Shown: positions 23,753-30,910 of the stretch, one piece after another
Layout of the letters: every line of letters begins with the position of its first letter
Numbering within the stretch: the stretch's first letter is position 1
Assembly (NCBI GenBank): GCA_944371305.1
Contig: CALVXM010000010.1
Location: forward strand, 1-40,418
Length of the DNA: 40,418 bases
Direction of reading: 5' to 3'
Source: an uncultured Bacilli bacterium
GTDB taxonomy: Bacteria > Bacillota_I > Bacilli_A > RF39 > UBA660
Notes under the pieces: model-generated
What the model was told of the DNA's origin: nothing
The model's database searches: none
Seen by the model: only the letters and a program-made list of their open reading frames with translations
Made by a program: the position numbers and the translations under genes

Positions 23753-24405
23753 AGATACTCTTCTAAGGTAATTTTTTTATTATAAATTTCATTAGCTGCT
23801 TCTATTCCAACATAACGATAATGCCATGGTTCATATTTAAATCCTGTTATATCTTCTTTTCCTTTAGGATATCTTAAAATAAAACCGTATTTATGTGCAT
23901 TGTCTTTTATCCAAATAAAAGCTTTACTATTTTCAAAATTATCATAATCTTTATTTTCGCCTTCAACATCTAAAGCAAGACCAGTTTGATGTTCAGAATG
24001 TCCTGGTTTGGCAGAACAATCCAAAGCATATTCTAGTCCTTTTTCTTCGACGTAGTAGTTAAATAATTGATTTTGATAATTATAATCGCGATAAGCTGAA
24101 ACAGCGACAATTCGATATCCTAGTTTTGAGGCATCTTCACTTAAAGATTCAAAAGCAATACGAGCTTCTTTCTTTAGGTATTTATCACTATTAGCATATT
24201 TTAATGAAATACTTTCTAAATCTTTTGGTACATAATTAGCTTGTAACTGGTTATTTTTATTAACTAAAACTAATAATTCATCAGGATTATTTATTAATTT
24301 AATTTCTTTATAAAATTTATCTTTTATATTGACGTCTTTAGTAAAAAAAAGTAAAATTAAAATCGTTAAAACAATATAATAAGCTTTTTTTAAATTTTTC
24401 TCCAT
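23743..24405 (-). CDS. VanY-like D-alanyl-D-alanine carboxypeptidase (M15B)
   Basis: Zinc peptidase trimming D-Ala from peptidoglycan stems outside the cell. A single N-terminal membrane helix (about 8-24) anchors it. Zinc and catalytic motifs are GHSEHQTGLALDVE (His and Asp ligands) and YEPWHYRYVG (Glu and His). SAYRDYNYQNQLF is the upstream substrate-binding motif. Full-length at 220 residues. GGTGA precedes the ATG. A second M15B paralogue is at 29881-30786 with near-identical catalytic text. Gene order gives no sign of a vancomycin-resistance cluster. Confidence 0.92.
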   Translation of the reverse strand: MEKNLKKAYYIVLTILILLFFTKDVNIKDKFYKEIKLINNPDELLVLVNKNNQLQANYVPKDLESISLKYANSDKYLKKEARIAFESLSEDASKLGYRIVAVSAYRDYNYQNQLFNYYVEEKGLEYALDCSAKPGHSEHQTGLALDVEGENKDYDNFENSKAFIWIKDNAHKYGFILRYPKGKEDITGFKYEPWHYRYVGIEAANEIYNKKITLEEYLKK

Positions 24406-24460
24406 AAGTTATTCACCTAATAAATTATATGCGATAAAATTGATTTGGTAATATAATTTA

Positions 24461-24490
24461 TTGCTACAAAATATTTAACTATGGTATAAT
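24461..24490 (+). promoter_or_regulatory. Promoter of the Gtr-like operon
   Basis: TTGCTA (24461-24466), 18-nt spacer, TATAAT (24485-24490), extended TG at 24482-24483. Confidence 0.7.
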
Positions 24491-24506
24491 GATTGTGGTG
24501 AAATAA

Positions 24507-26090
24507 ATGAAAAAAAATTGGAAATACTTAAGTTTAATTTTATTAGTTGCGATTATAACGATGCTCCCAATGTTTACGAGCAGTTATAAATCAAGTCATG
24601 ATACAAAATTTCATTTAATAAATGTTGATAAATTAACTGATCAAATTAGAGAAGATTTTTTCTTTCCTAGTAATGTCGTTGGTTATATTGGTAATGATTT
24701 AGGATACGGAACAGAAATTTTTTATCCACCTTTAGGTCACTATGTGACAGCATACATCAATGTTATATTTGACAACCCAACCATCAGTATTAGAATAACT
24801 CATTTCTTAGGATTATTTTTCTCTGGTGTTGCTATGTTTTTCCTATCAAAAAGATTATCGAAAAATAATTGGATTGGATTATTATCAGCAGTTATTTACA
24901 TGTTGTTCCCTTATCGTTTATCTGATATTTATATAAGGGATGCTTTAGGCGAAAGTTTAATTTTTGTTTTTATTCCACTTATTTTCTTAGGATTATATGA
25001 ATTATTTAATAATAAAACAAAAAGATTTTATCCTTTATTCATCGTTGGCTATGTTGGAGGAATGCTATCACACCTTACGATGATGTGTTATTTAACTGTT
25101 ATAATTTTGATATTTTTAATAATTAAATATAAAACAACACTTAAATATATAAAACAATTTTTATTGGCTTCAGTATTCATTTTAGCTATTACATCACCAT
25201 TTATAGTTGGATTATTACAACAAAGAATATTAGGTAATTACAATGTTTTTGTCGATGGAGTAATGGTTCAAGGTACTTGGGGTAATGGTCTTAATCCTTT
25301 TGATTATATTTTAGTATTTAGAAATATGGGTGATCAAAATGTTAAATATTACATCGATTTAATTACACTTATTTTATTAGTTTTAACATTTAAAAATTAT
25401 AAAAAATACAACAATAAATTTTATAAATATATTTTAATATTTGGCATTATTAGTTTTGTTATTTCTACAGTTTTGTTTCCATGGGATATTTTGCCAAAGT
25501 CATTTAGATTAATTCAATTTCCTTGGCGATTTGCAACATTTGTAGCTGTATCTATAAGCGTTTTAGCGCCTCTTTGCATCAGTAAATTTAAAGATAAGAA
25601 GATGTTAAGTATTATTTTAATAGTGGTAATGGTTTTGTTATCGCAACCTAATCTAAAACAAGCTTCCGATGAAGTTATCGATATGTCTAATATTGAACAC
25701 TGGTATGGTATGGGATGGCAAAGAGAATATTTACCAGTTAATGCTGTTGATAATATGGAGTATTTTGATAATCGAAATCAAGATATTATCATAAAAAATG
25801 GCGAAGGTAATATTGAGATTGTTGAAAATAATGTTCCTTATTTAGAATTTAAAATTGAAGGAAATGTGACTATAGAGTTACCAAGATTATACTATATTGG
25901 TTATAGTTTAAAAGATCAAAACAATAAAAACATAGAAATATATGAAAATGAAAATGGCTTTATTGAAACTAATCTTACAAGTGGTACTTATAAATTAGAT
26001 TTTACCGGAACTAATTTTGATAAAATAGCTCGTGTTGTTTCAATAGTTAGCATTTTAGGATTAGTAGTGTTTGTATGGAGGAAAAAATGA
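24507..26090 (+). CDS. Polytopic GT-C-type membrane glycosyltransferase (PTPS-related family)
   Basis: 527 residues with about ten membrane helices and a final one at the very C-terminus. The first extracytoplasmic loop carries SSHDTKFHL (H31, D32, H36), where GT-C enzymes place their catalytic acids; YPPLGHYVTAY follows. I match it to the family labelled 6-pyruvoyl-tetrahydropterin-synthase-related membrane proteins, which are GT-C-like. Together with the GtrB- and GtrA-like genes it would transfer a sugar from a lipid carrier to a surface polymer. The sugar and acceptor are unknown. The stop overlaps the next start (ATGA). Confidence 0.78.
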   Translation: MKKNWKYLSLILLVAIITMLPMFTSSYKSSHDTKFHLINVDKLTDQIREDFFFPSNVVGYIGNDLGYGTEIFYPPLGHYVTAYINVIFDNPTISIRITHFLGLFFSGVAMFFLSKRLSKNNWIGLLSAVIYMLFPYRLSDIYIRDALGESLIFVFIPLIFLGLYELFNNKTKRFYPLFIVGYVGGMLSHLTMMCYLTVIILIFLIIKYKTTLKYIKQFLLASVFILAITSPFIVGLLQQRILGNYNVFVDGVMVQGTWGNGLNPFDYILVFRNMGDQNVKYYIDLITLILLVLTFKNYKKYNNKFYKYILIFGIISFVISTVLFPWDILPKSFRLIQFPWRFATFVAVSISVLAPLCISKFKDKKMLSIILIVVMVLLSQPNLKQASDEVIDMSNIEHWYGMGWQREYLPVNAVDNMEYFDNRNQDIIIKNGEGNIEIVENNVPYLEFKIEGNVTIELPRLYYIGYSLKDQNNKNIEIYENENGFIETNLTSGTYKLDFTGTNFDKIARVVSIVSILGLVVFVWRKK

Positions 26091-27022
26091 AAATAAGTAT
26101 TATTGTACCTTGTTATAATGAAGAAGAGTCTTTACCTATTTTTTATGAAGAGATAAATAAAGTGAAAAAAGAAATGAAAAAAGTTAAATTTGAATTAATT
26201 TTTATTAATGATGGATCTAAAGATCGAACTTTGGAAATTTTAAGAAATTTAGCAAAAGAAGATAAAAATGTCAGATATATATCTTTTTCTAGAAATTTTG
26301 GTAAAGAAGCTGGAATACTAGCTGGTTTAGAAGCTTCAACTGGTGATTATGTTTGTATGATGGATGTTGATTTACAAGATCCACCACATTTATTAATCAA
26401 AATGTATGATACTTTACAAAATACTGATTATGACTGTGTTGCTACTAGAAGTATATCAAGAAATGGTTATTCATTTTTCAGGAAATTATTTACTAATTGG
26501 TATTATAAGATAATTAATAAAATTTCTAAAACAGAAATTGTCGATGGGGCAAGAGATTTTAGATTGATGACTAGACAAATGGTCGATGCCATATTATCTT
26601 TAAAAGAATATAACCGTTATTCTAAAGGAATTTTTAGTTGGGTTGGTTTTAAAACTAAATGGTTGACTTTTGAAAATACCGAAAGAGTAGCAGGAACTAC
26701 TAAATGGAATTTTTGGAAATTGTTTGCTTATTCGATGGAAAGTATTGTTGGTTTTTCAACAGTACCACTTTTAATTTCATCTATAGCTGGTATTTTGTTT
26801 TGTTTGATATCATTTATTATGATTATAGTTATTATTTTTAAAACATTAATGTTTGGTGATCCAGTTGCTGGTTGGCCTAGTTTGGTTTGTATCATATTTT
26901 TTGTAAGTGGTATCCAATTATTCTGTTTAGGAATAATCGGCCAATATTTATCTAAAACCTATTTAGAAGTTAAAAATCGTCCAATATATATAGTTAAGGA
27001 AACAGAAAAAGATGTTAAATAA
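26087..27022 (+). CDS. GtrB-like family 2 glycosyltransferase
   Basis: Makes a polyprenyl-phosphate sugar at the inner membrane face. The GT2 fold begins ISIIVPCYNEEESLP. FINDGSKDRT (39-48) and MMDVDLQDPP, with DVD at 93-95, are the nucleotide-sugar and metal sites. RNFGKEAGILAGL is typical of the DPM1/GtrB group. Two membrane helices (about 225-250 and 265-290) close the protein. The in-frame ATG at 26075 is less likely than 26087, which has GGAGG 5-6 nt upstream and overlaps the previous stop, giving 311 residues. Confidence 0.92.
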   Translation: MKISIIVPCYNEEESLPIFYEEINKVKKEMKKVKFELIFINDGSKDRTLEILRNLAKEDKNVRYISFSRNFGKEAGILAGLEASTGDYVCMMDVDLQDPPHLLIKMYDTLQNTDYDCVATRSISRNGYSFFRKLFTNWYYKIINKISKTEIVDGARDFRLMTRQMVDAILSLKEYNRYSKGIFSWVGFKTKWLTFENTERVAGTTKWNFWKLFAYSMESIVGFSTVPLLISSIAGILFCLISFIMIIVIIFKTLMFGDPVAGWPSLVCIIFFVSGIQLFCLGIIGQYLSKTYLEVKNRPIYIVKETEKDVK

Positions 27023-27428
27023 ATTATTAGAATTGTATAAAAAATATAAGGAAATAATCAATTATCTTATTTTTGGAGTTTTGACCACTGTAGTATCGAT
27101 TGGTACATACGCTTTATTTACAAAACTGTTTTCTATCAATTATTTAGTTAGTAACATTTTATCATGGATTTTAGCTGTTTTATTTGCTTTTATAACTAAC
27201 AAATTATTTGTCTTTGAAAGTAAAAGTAAGGATAAAAAACAAGTTACTAAGGAAATGATTAATTTCTTTTTCTTTAGAATTATCTCTTTAGGAACTGAAA
27301 TGATTATTATGTATACATTTGTAGATTTATTATCTATTAATGATTTGATAACTAAAGTGATTGCTCAAATAATTGTCATTTTAAGTAATTATATTTTTAG
27401 TAAAGTATTTGTATTTAAAAAAAATTAG
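27012..27428 (+). CDS. GtrA-like membrane protein, putative lipid-linked-sugar flippase
   Basis: 138 residues with four membrane helices. GtrA family markers are NYLIFGVLTTVVSIGTYALF and SWILAVLFAFITNKLFVF. GtrA proteins are thought to move polyprenyl-phosphate sugars across the membrane. It overlaps the GtrB-like gene by 11 nt and completes a three-gene set with the GT-C enzyme. Confidence 0.9.
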   Translation: MLNKLLELYKKYKEIINYLIFGVLTTVVSIGTYALFTKLFSINYLVSNILSWILAVLFAFITNKLFVFESKSKDKKQVTKEMINFFFFRIISLGTEMIIMYTFVDLLSINDLITKVIAQIIVILSNYIFSKVFVFKKN

Positions 27429-27433
27429 TCAAG

Positions 27434-27461
27434 TCTATTCTTGTTTGAGAATAGATTTTTT
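27434..27461 (+). terminator. Terminator of the Gtr-like operon
   Basis: TCTATTCT (27434-27441), loop TGTTTG, AGAATAGA (27448-27455), then six T. The last T is also the first base of the next promoter's TG element. Confidence 0.85.
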
Positions 27462-27469
27462 GATATAAT
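27461..27469 (+). promoter_or_regulatory. Extended -10 promoter of the amidase gene
   Basis: TG at 27461-27462, TATAAT at 27464-27469, directly fused to the upstream terminator's T-run. The leader would be about 11 nt. Confidence 0.75.
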
Positions 27470-27486
27470 TTTATTAGGTGAATAAT

Positions 27487-28776
27487 ATGAAAAAGAAGAA
27501 AAAAAATATGACTGGTAAAATAATTTTATTTGTCATTTTAGCTATTATTGTTATTTGTTTGTTTTTATTTTTAAATAAGGATAAATCCGATGAACCAACT
27601 GTTGATGAACCAGGAACAAGCGAAGAAAATCCTCAAGGTGGAGATTCTGAAGAAATTGTTGATCCAGTTGGTACAAGTTACTTAAATGAGATAACTTATA
27701 CGGAAAAAGTTACTAAGGATGTTGAAAAAGTAGTCGTTGAATTTTTGGATGTTTATTATAATTCAATAAAAAAATTGGAAGAAAATGATATGACATATTT
27801 ATTTAAGGATAGTTCTTCAGAAGCAGCTTTGATAAATCAGACGGCTTTATCTCTTTTGGTTGAAACTAGAAAATTAAAACCAAATGATTTAAAATTAGAT
27901 AAAGCAAAGTATGATTTGGATTTTATTAGTGTTAGTGAAAACGGTGATATAGTAACTTTAACTGTTTTGGAAAACAATTATTTAAATTTTAATTTTATGA
28001 AAGAAATTGAGTCGAAAGTTTATAACATTAAAAATGAATTTACTTTAGAAAAAGTTGACGATACTTATAAAATAGTTAATTATAAAAAAGTTCAAGATTT
28101 TTATGTTATGATTACTGATTTATATGATGGTGGTGGTAAGGAAGAATTAGATAAAATTAAATCTGATTATTTAGATTTAATAGAAAACAAATTAGAAAAG
28201 GATCGTTCAGATTATAATGATTTTTTAAATGGTACTGGGATAAATCGAAAAACTTGTGATCATCCATATAATCGTGATAAAGCTTTAGAACATGTTTTAA
28301 AATGGGTTAATAGAAGAGATCCTGAATGGATAGAATTTGATTCAAATTGTCAAAATTTTGCGTCACAAGTATTGTATAGTGGAGGAATTCCAATGGATCA
28401 TTATGGTAGTGCTGGTAAATATTTACAGTGGAAATTATATGATGGAAGTTATAATGAAGCTGAAGTAGATAAGGGTTATGTTTATACTTGGACATATGTG
28501 CCTTACTTTTATACTTACGTTAAAGATAATACTGGTTACGGTTTATGTGCGGATGTTGATGTTAATCTTTATTATGCTGAAGCAGGCGATGTTATTCATG
28601 TGGGAACAACAGGACCTACAAGACATGCATTAGTCGTAATAGGAGATTATAAAGTCGATGGTAAAACGGTGGATATATTAGTTAATTCTAATACTGTTGA
28701 TCTAGAAAATTATCCAATATCTGCGTATTCTTATCCTTATCTTAGCTTAATTAAAGTATATGGGTGGAATGAATGA
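27487..28776 (+). CDS. Membrane-anchored amidase-domain protein (Amidase_6 type)
   Basis: A basic N-terminus and one membrane helix (about 10-30) are followed by an acidic, Pro-rich linker (to about 65), a beta-rich stalk domain (about 70-220) and a C-terminal amidase module. The module begins YNRDKALEHVLKWVNRR and has the catalytic-type cysteine in DSNCQNFASQVL (C288), GGIPM and TRHALVV (H380). This is the putative amidase family 6 fold, NlpC/P60-like, probably acting on cell wall. GTG at 27478 is in frame, but AGGTGA serves ATG 27487, giving 429 residues. Confidence 0.83.
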   Translation: MKKKKKNMTGKIILFVILAIIVICLFLFLNKDKSDEPTVDEPGTSEENPQGGDSEEIVDPVGTSYLNEITYTEKVTKDVEKVVVEFLDVYYNSIKKLEENDMTYLFKDSSSEAALINQTALSLLVETRKLKPNDLKLDKAKYDLDFISVSENGDIVTLTVLENNYLNFNFMKEIESKVYNIKNEFTLEKVDDTYKIVNYKKVQDFYVMITDLYDGGGKEELDKIKSDYLDLIENKLEKDRSDYNDFLNGTGINRKTCDHPYNRDKALEHVLKWVNRRDPEWIEFDSNCQNFASQVLYSGGIPMDHYGSAGKYLQWKLYDGSYNEAEVDKGYVYTWTYVPYFYTYVKDNTGYGLCADVDVNLYYAEAGDVIHVGTTGPTRHALVVIGDYKVDGKTVDILVNSNTVDLENYPISAYSYPYLSLIKVYGWNE

Positions 28777-28916
28777 AAGAAAAGGTAAAAAACATTATTA
28801 TTATAGTTTTAATAATTGTTTGTATTTTTGCTTATAAACAAATAGATGAGGAAGAGAATATCGAAATAGCAATGCAATTAAGCATTGTTTTTTTTATCAA
28901 TGAAAATTTACTTTGA
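28773..28916 (+). CDS. Small membrane-helix ORF, doubtful
   Basis: A 47-codon frame starting in the stop of the amidase gene (ATGA), with GGTGG upstream. Residues 6-20 (KNIIIIVLIIVCIFAY) would form a membrane helix, followed by an acidic stretch. A terminator (28870-28895) lies inside the last third, so most transcripts would lack the stop codon. It may be the remains of a longer gene or not a gene. Confidence 0.35.
   Translation: MKEKVKNIIIIVLIIVCIFAYKQIDEEENIEIAMQLSIVFFINENLL
28870..28895 (+). terminator. Terminator after the amidase gene
   Basis: CAATGC (28870-28875), loop AATTAA, GCATTG (28882-28887), then eight T. Confidence 0.75.
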
Positions 28917-28930
28917 ATTAACAAATTCTA

Positions 28931-28959
28931 TTGACACTAATTTTTTACTATGATAATAT
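28931..28959 (+). promoter_or_regulatory. Promoter of the BRO-N gene
   Basis: TTGACA (28931-28936), 17-nt spacer, TAATAT (28954-28959), extended TG at 28951-28952. Confidence 0.82.
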
Positions 28960-28999
28960 TTGTTTGTAGGAGTTAATAATTTTAGAAAGGAGGATTTTC

Positions 29000-29845
29000 A
29001 TGAAAAATAAACTAGATACAATTAGTAATTTGTTTGAAGGCAGTGAAATAAGAAGTGTTTGGGATTCTGAAAAAGAAGATTACTATTTTAGTATAATAGA
29101 TGTTATTAGTGCATTAACTAATAGTAATGTGCCTAAAAGATATTGGTCAGATTTAAAAAGAAAGCTCATCGAAGAAGGAAGCCAACTGTACGAAAACATC
29201 GTACAGTTGAAAATGAAAGCTTCTGATGATAAAATGCGTATTACTGATACATTAGATACAAAAGGAATATTAAGATTAATTGAATCTGTTCCATCACCTA
29301 AAGCAGAACCATTTAAACTTTGGTTAGCTTCTTTAGGTAGTGAGAGAATCGATGAGGTGTTTGATCCTGAAAAAGCGATAATTAGAGCTGTTAATTATTA
29401 TCGTAATCGAGGATATAACGATGAATGGATAGAATCAAGACTAAAAGGAATTTTAAATCGTAATAAATTAACTGATGTATGGAAAGCAAATGGCATTGTC
29501 GAAAATTATGAATATGGTATTTTAACTAACGAAATATATCAAGCTTGGTCAGGTATGAAGGCAAATGAATATAAAAAATTTAAAGGAATTAGAAAAGAAT
29601 CGTTAAGAGACAACATGAATGATATTGAAATAGCTTTAACTGATTTAAGTGAAATAGCAACTCGTGAGTTAGTTAAAAAACATAAACCACATGGATTAGA
29701 ACAAAATAAAAAAATAGCTAAAATGGGTGGAGACGTTGCTAAAGTAGCTAAAGACGATATCGAAGAAAAATTAGGAGAATCTATAATAAGTAAAAATAAT
29801 AATTTATCTTATCAATATTTAAAAGATAATTTAATTGAAAATTAA
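29000..29845 (+). CDS. BRO-N domain protein, phage-antirepressor-like
   Basis: The N-terminal BRO-type DNA-binding domain (about 1-110) shows VWDSEKEDYYFSIIDVISAL, then WSDLKRKL and TDTLDTKGILRLIESVPSP. The C-terminal part (AIIRAVNYYRNRGYNDEWIE; FKGIRKESLRDNMNDIE; ATRELVKKHKPHGLEQN) matches the conserved tail of the free-standing BRO proteins found in many gut bacteria, also present in DinD-like proteins. Such genes are often phage-derived, but no other phage gene is adjacent. It has a strong promoter, a strong AAGGAGGA site and a GC-rich terminator. A perfect 10-bp inverted repeat lies inside the coding region at 29183-29209. Confidence 0.85.
   Translation: MKNKLDTISNLFEGSEIRSVWDSEKEDYYFSIIDVISALTNSNVPKRYWSDLKRKLIEEGSQLYENIVQLKMKASDDKMRITDTLDTKGILRLIESVPSPKAEPFKLWLASLGSERIDEVFDPEKAIIRAVNYYRNRGYNDEWIESRLKGILNRNKLTDVWKANGIVENYEYGILTNEIYQAWSGMKANEYKKFKGIRKESLRDNMNDIEIALTDLSEIATRELVKKHKPHGLEQNKKIAKMGGDVAKVAKDDIEEKLGESIISKNNNLSYQYLKDNLIEN
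29183..29209. repeat. Perfect inverted repeat inside the BRO-N gene
   Basis: CAACTGTACG (29183-29192), 7-nt loop, CGTACAGTTG (29200-29209). The encoded peptide is QLYENIVQL. Confidence 0.85.
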
Positions 29846-29848
29846 TTA

Positions 29849-29882
29849 AACCCCTCATTATTAAAAAATGAGGGGTTGTTTT
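29849..29882. terminator. Terminator between the BRO-N gene and the second VanY-like gene
   Basis: AACCCCTCATT (29849-29859), 7-nt loop, AATGAGGGGTT (29867-29877), then GTTTTAA. The 11-bp stem with a GC core is one of the strongest in the window; on the minus strand it is preceded by the converging gene's end. Confidence 0.8.
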
Positions 29883-30786
29883 AACAAGCCTTTTTATATT
29901 CACAATAGTAAGCATAATATTCATCGTAAGTTAAGCCACTTTCTTTAACTTTAGTAGCTAAATCTTTTCCAACATAACGATAATGCCATGATTCATAATT
30001 ATATCCAGTAATATATTCTTTATCTTTAGGATATCTTAAGATAAATCCATATTTGTGAGCATTTTCTTGTAACCATCTAAACTCATCGGTATTTTCAAAC
30101 TCGTTGCCTTGGACACCGTCAGAAACAATATCTAAAGCTAGACCTGTTTGATGTTCGGAAAATCCTGGTCTTGATGCATAGTCATCATTTGACATATTAT
30201 ATTCATTTTCTTGATCTTCAAAAGTCCGATATGATGAATTAACTAATAAAACTAACCCTTTTTTATTAGCTGCATTCCACATATTAATATAATTATCATA
30301 TACTTCTTTTTTAGTTGAATGTCCTTCATAAGCATACCAATTACTGATAGAAACAATATCATTTGGTAAGTAATCTTCTTTTAAGTAATGAAATTTATTG
30401 ACTAACATTTTAATACCATCATCTAAATTGGTTTCTTTAGTGTTAGTGTACCATTCATTATCAGCACCAACATTAACAATACTAATAATATCATCAATAT
30501 TATCAGTTTTAGGGGAATAAGCTATATATCTATCTAAATTATCAGGAATATAATATGTTGCATTTAAAATGCTCACTAGTTTTTGATTATATTCCATATT
30601 TAATATTTTTTCGATATCAGTTTCACTTAGTTTTTCAATAATAACTGTTATATCTTCTTTAGAATATCCTAATTCTTTTAAAGCTTTTTCTGTTTTGTTG
30701 GTATTTTGAATAATTAAAATAATTCCAACAACAATAATAACAAATAAAATTACAAATATTAATCTTTTAATCGTGTTTTTATCCAT
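29881..30786 (-). CDS. VanY-like D-alanyl-D-alanine carboxypeptidase (M15B), second paralogue
   Basis: Same peptidase family as the gene at 23743-24405. Motifs are SSYRTFEDQENEY, FSEHQTGLALDIV and YESWHYRYVG. One N-terminal membrane helix (about 7-26) precedes a helical region of some 130 residues that the other paralogue lacks. The open frame extends upstream to 31008, but that part overlaps the divergent ligase gene. ATG at 30786 has AGGTGTGATT just upstream and starts MDKNTIKRLIF, giving 301 residues. The C-terminal tail is rich in Tyr and ends KKAC. Confidence 0.9.
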   Translation of the reverse strand: MDKNTIKRLIFVILFVIIVVGIILIIQNTNKTEKALKELGYSKEDITVIIEKLSETDIEKILNMEYNQKLVSILNATYYIPDNLDRYIAYSPKTDNIDDIISIVNVGADNEWYTNTKETNLDDGIKMLVNKFHYLKEDYLPNDIVSISNWYAYEGHSTKKEVYDNYINMWNAANKKGLVLLVNSSYRTFEDQENEYNMSNDDYASRPGFSEHQTGLALDIVSDGVQGNEFENTDEFRWLQENAHKYGFILRYPKDKEYITGYNYESWHYRYVGKDLATKVKESGLTYDEYYAYYCEYKKAC

Positions 30787-30811
30787 AATCACACCTATCT
30801 TTCTTAAAATA

Positions 30812-30884
30812 ATTATACTATATTGAAAAAATATTGTCCATTGAAATAATAAAAATTGACAATATTTTTTTGATATGTTAGAAT
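30812..30884. promoter_or_regulatory. Divergent promoters with a 13-bp dyad
   Basis: Minus strand: TGGACA (30840-30835), 17-nt spacer, TATAAT (30817-30812). Plus strand: TTGACA (30856-30861), 17-nt spacer, TAGAAT (30879-30884), extended TG at 30876-30877. AAAAAATATTGTC (30826-30838) and its exact reverse complement (30858-30870) place mirror-image spacer sequences in both promoters. Confidence 0.75.
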
Positions 30885-30910
30885 AACAACGATATGAGGG
30901 GAGTTTATAT

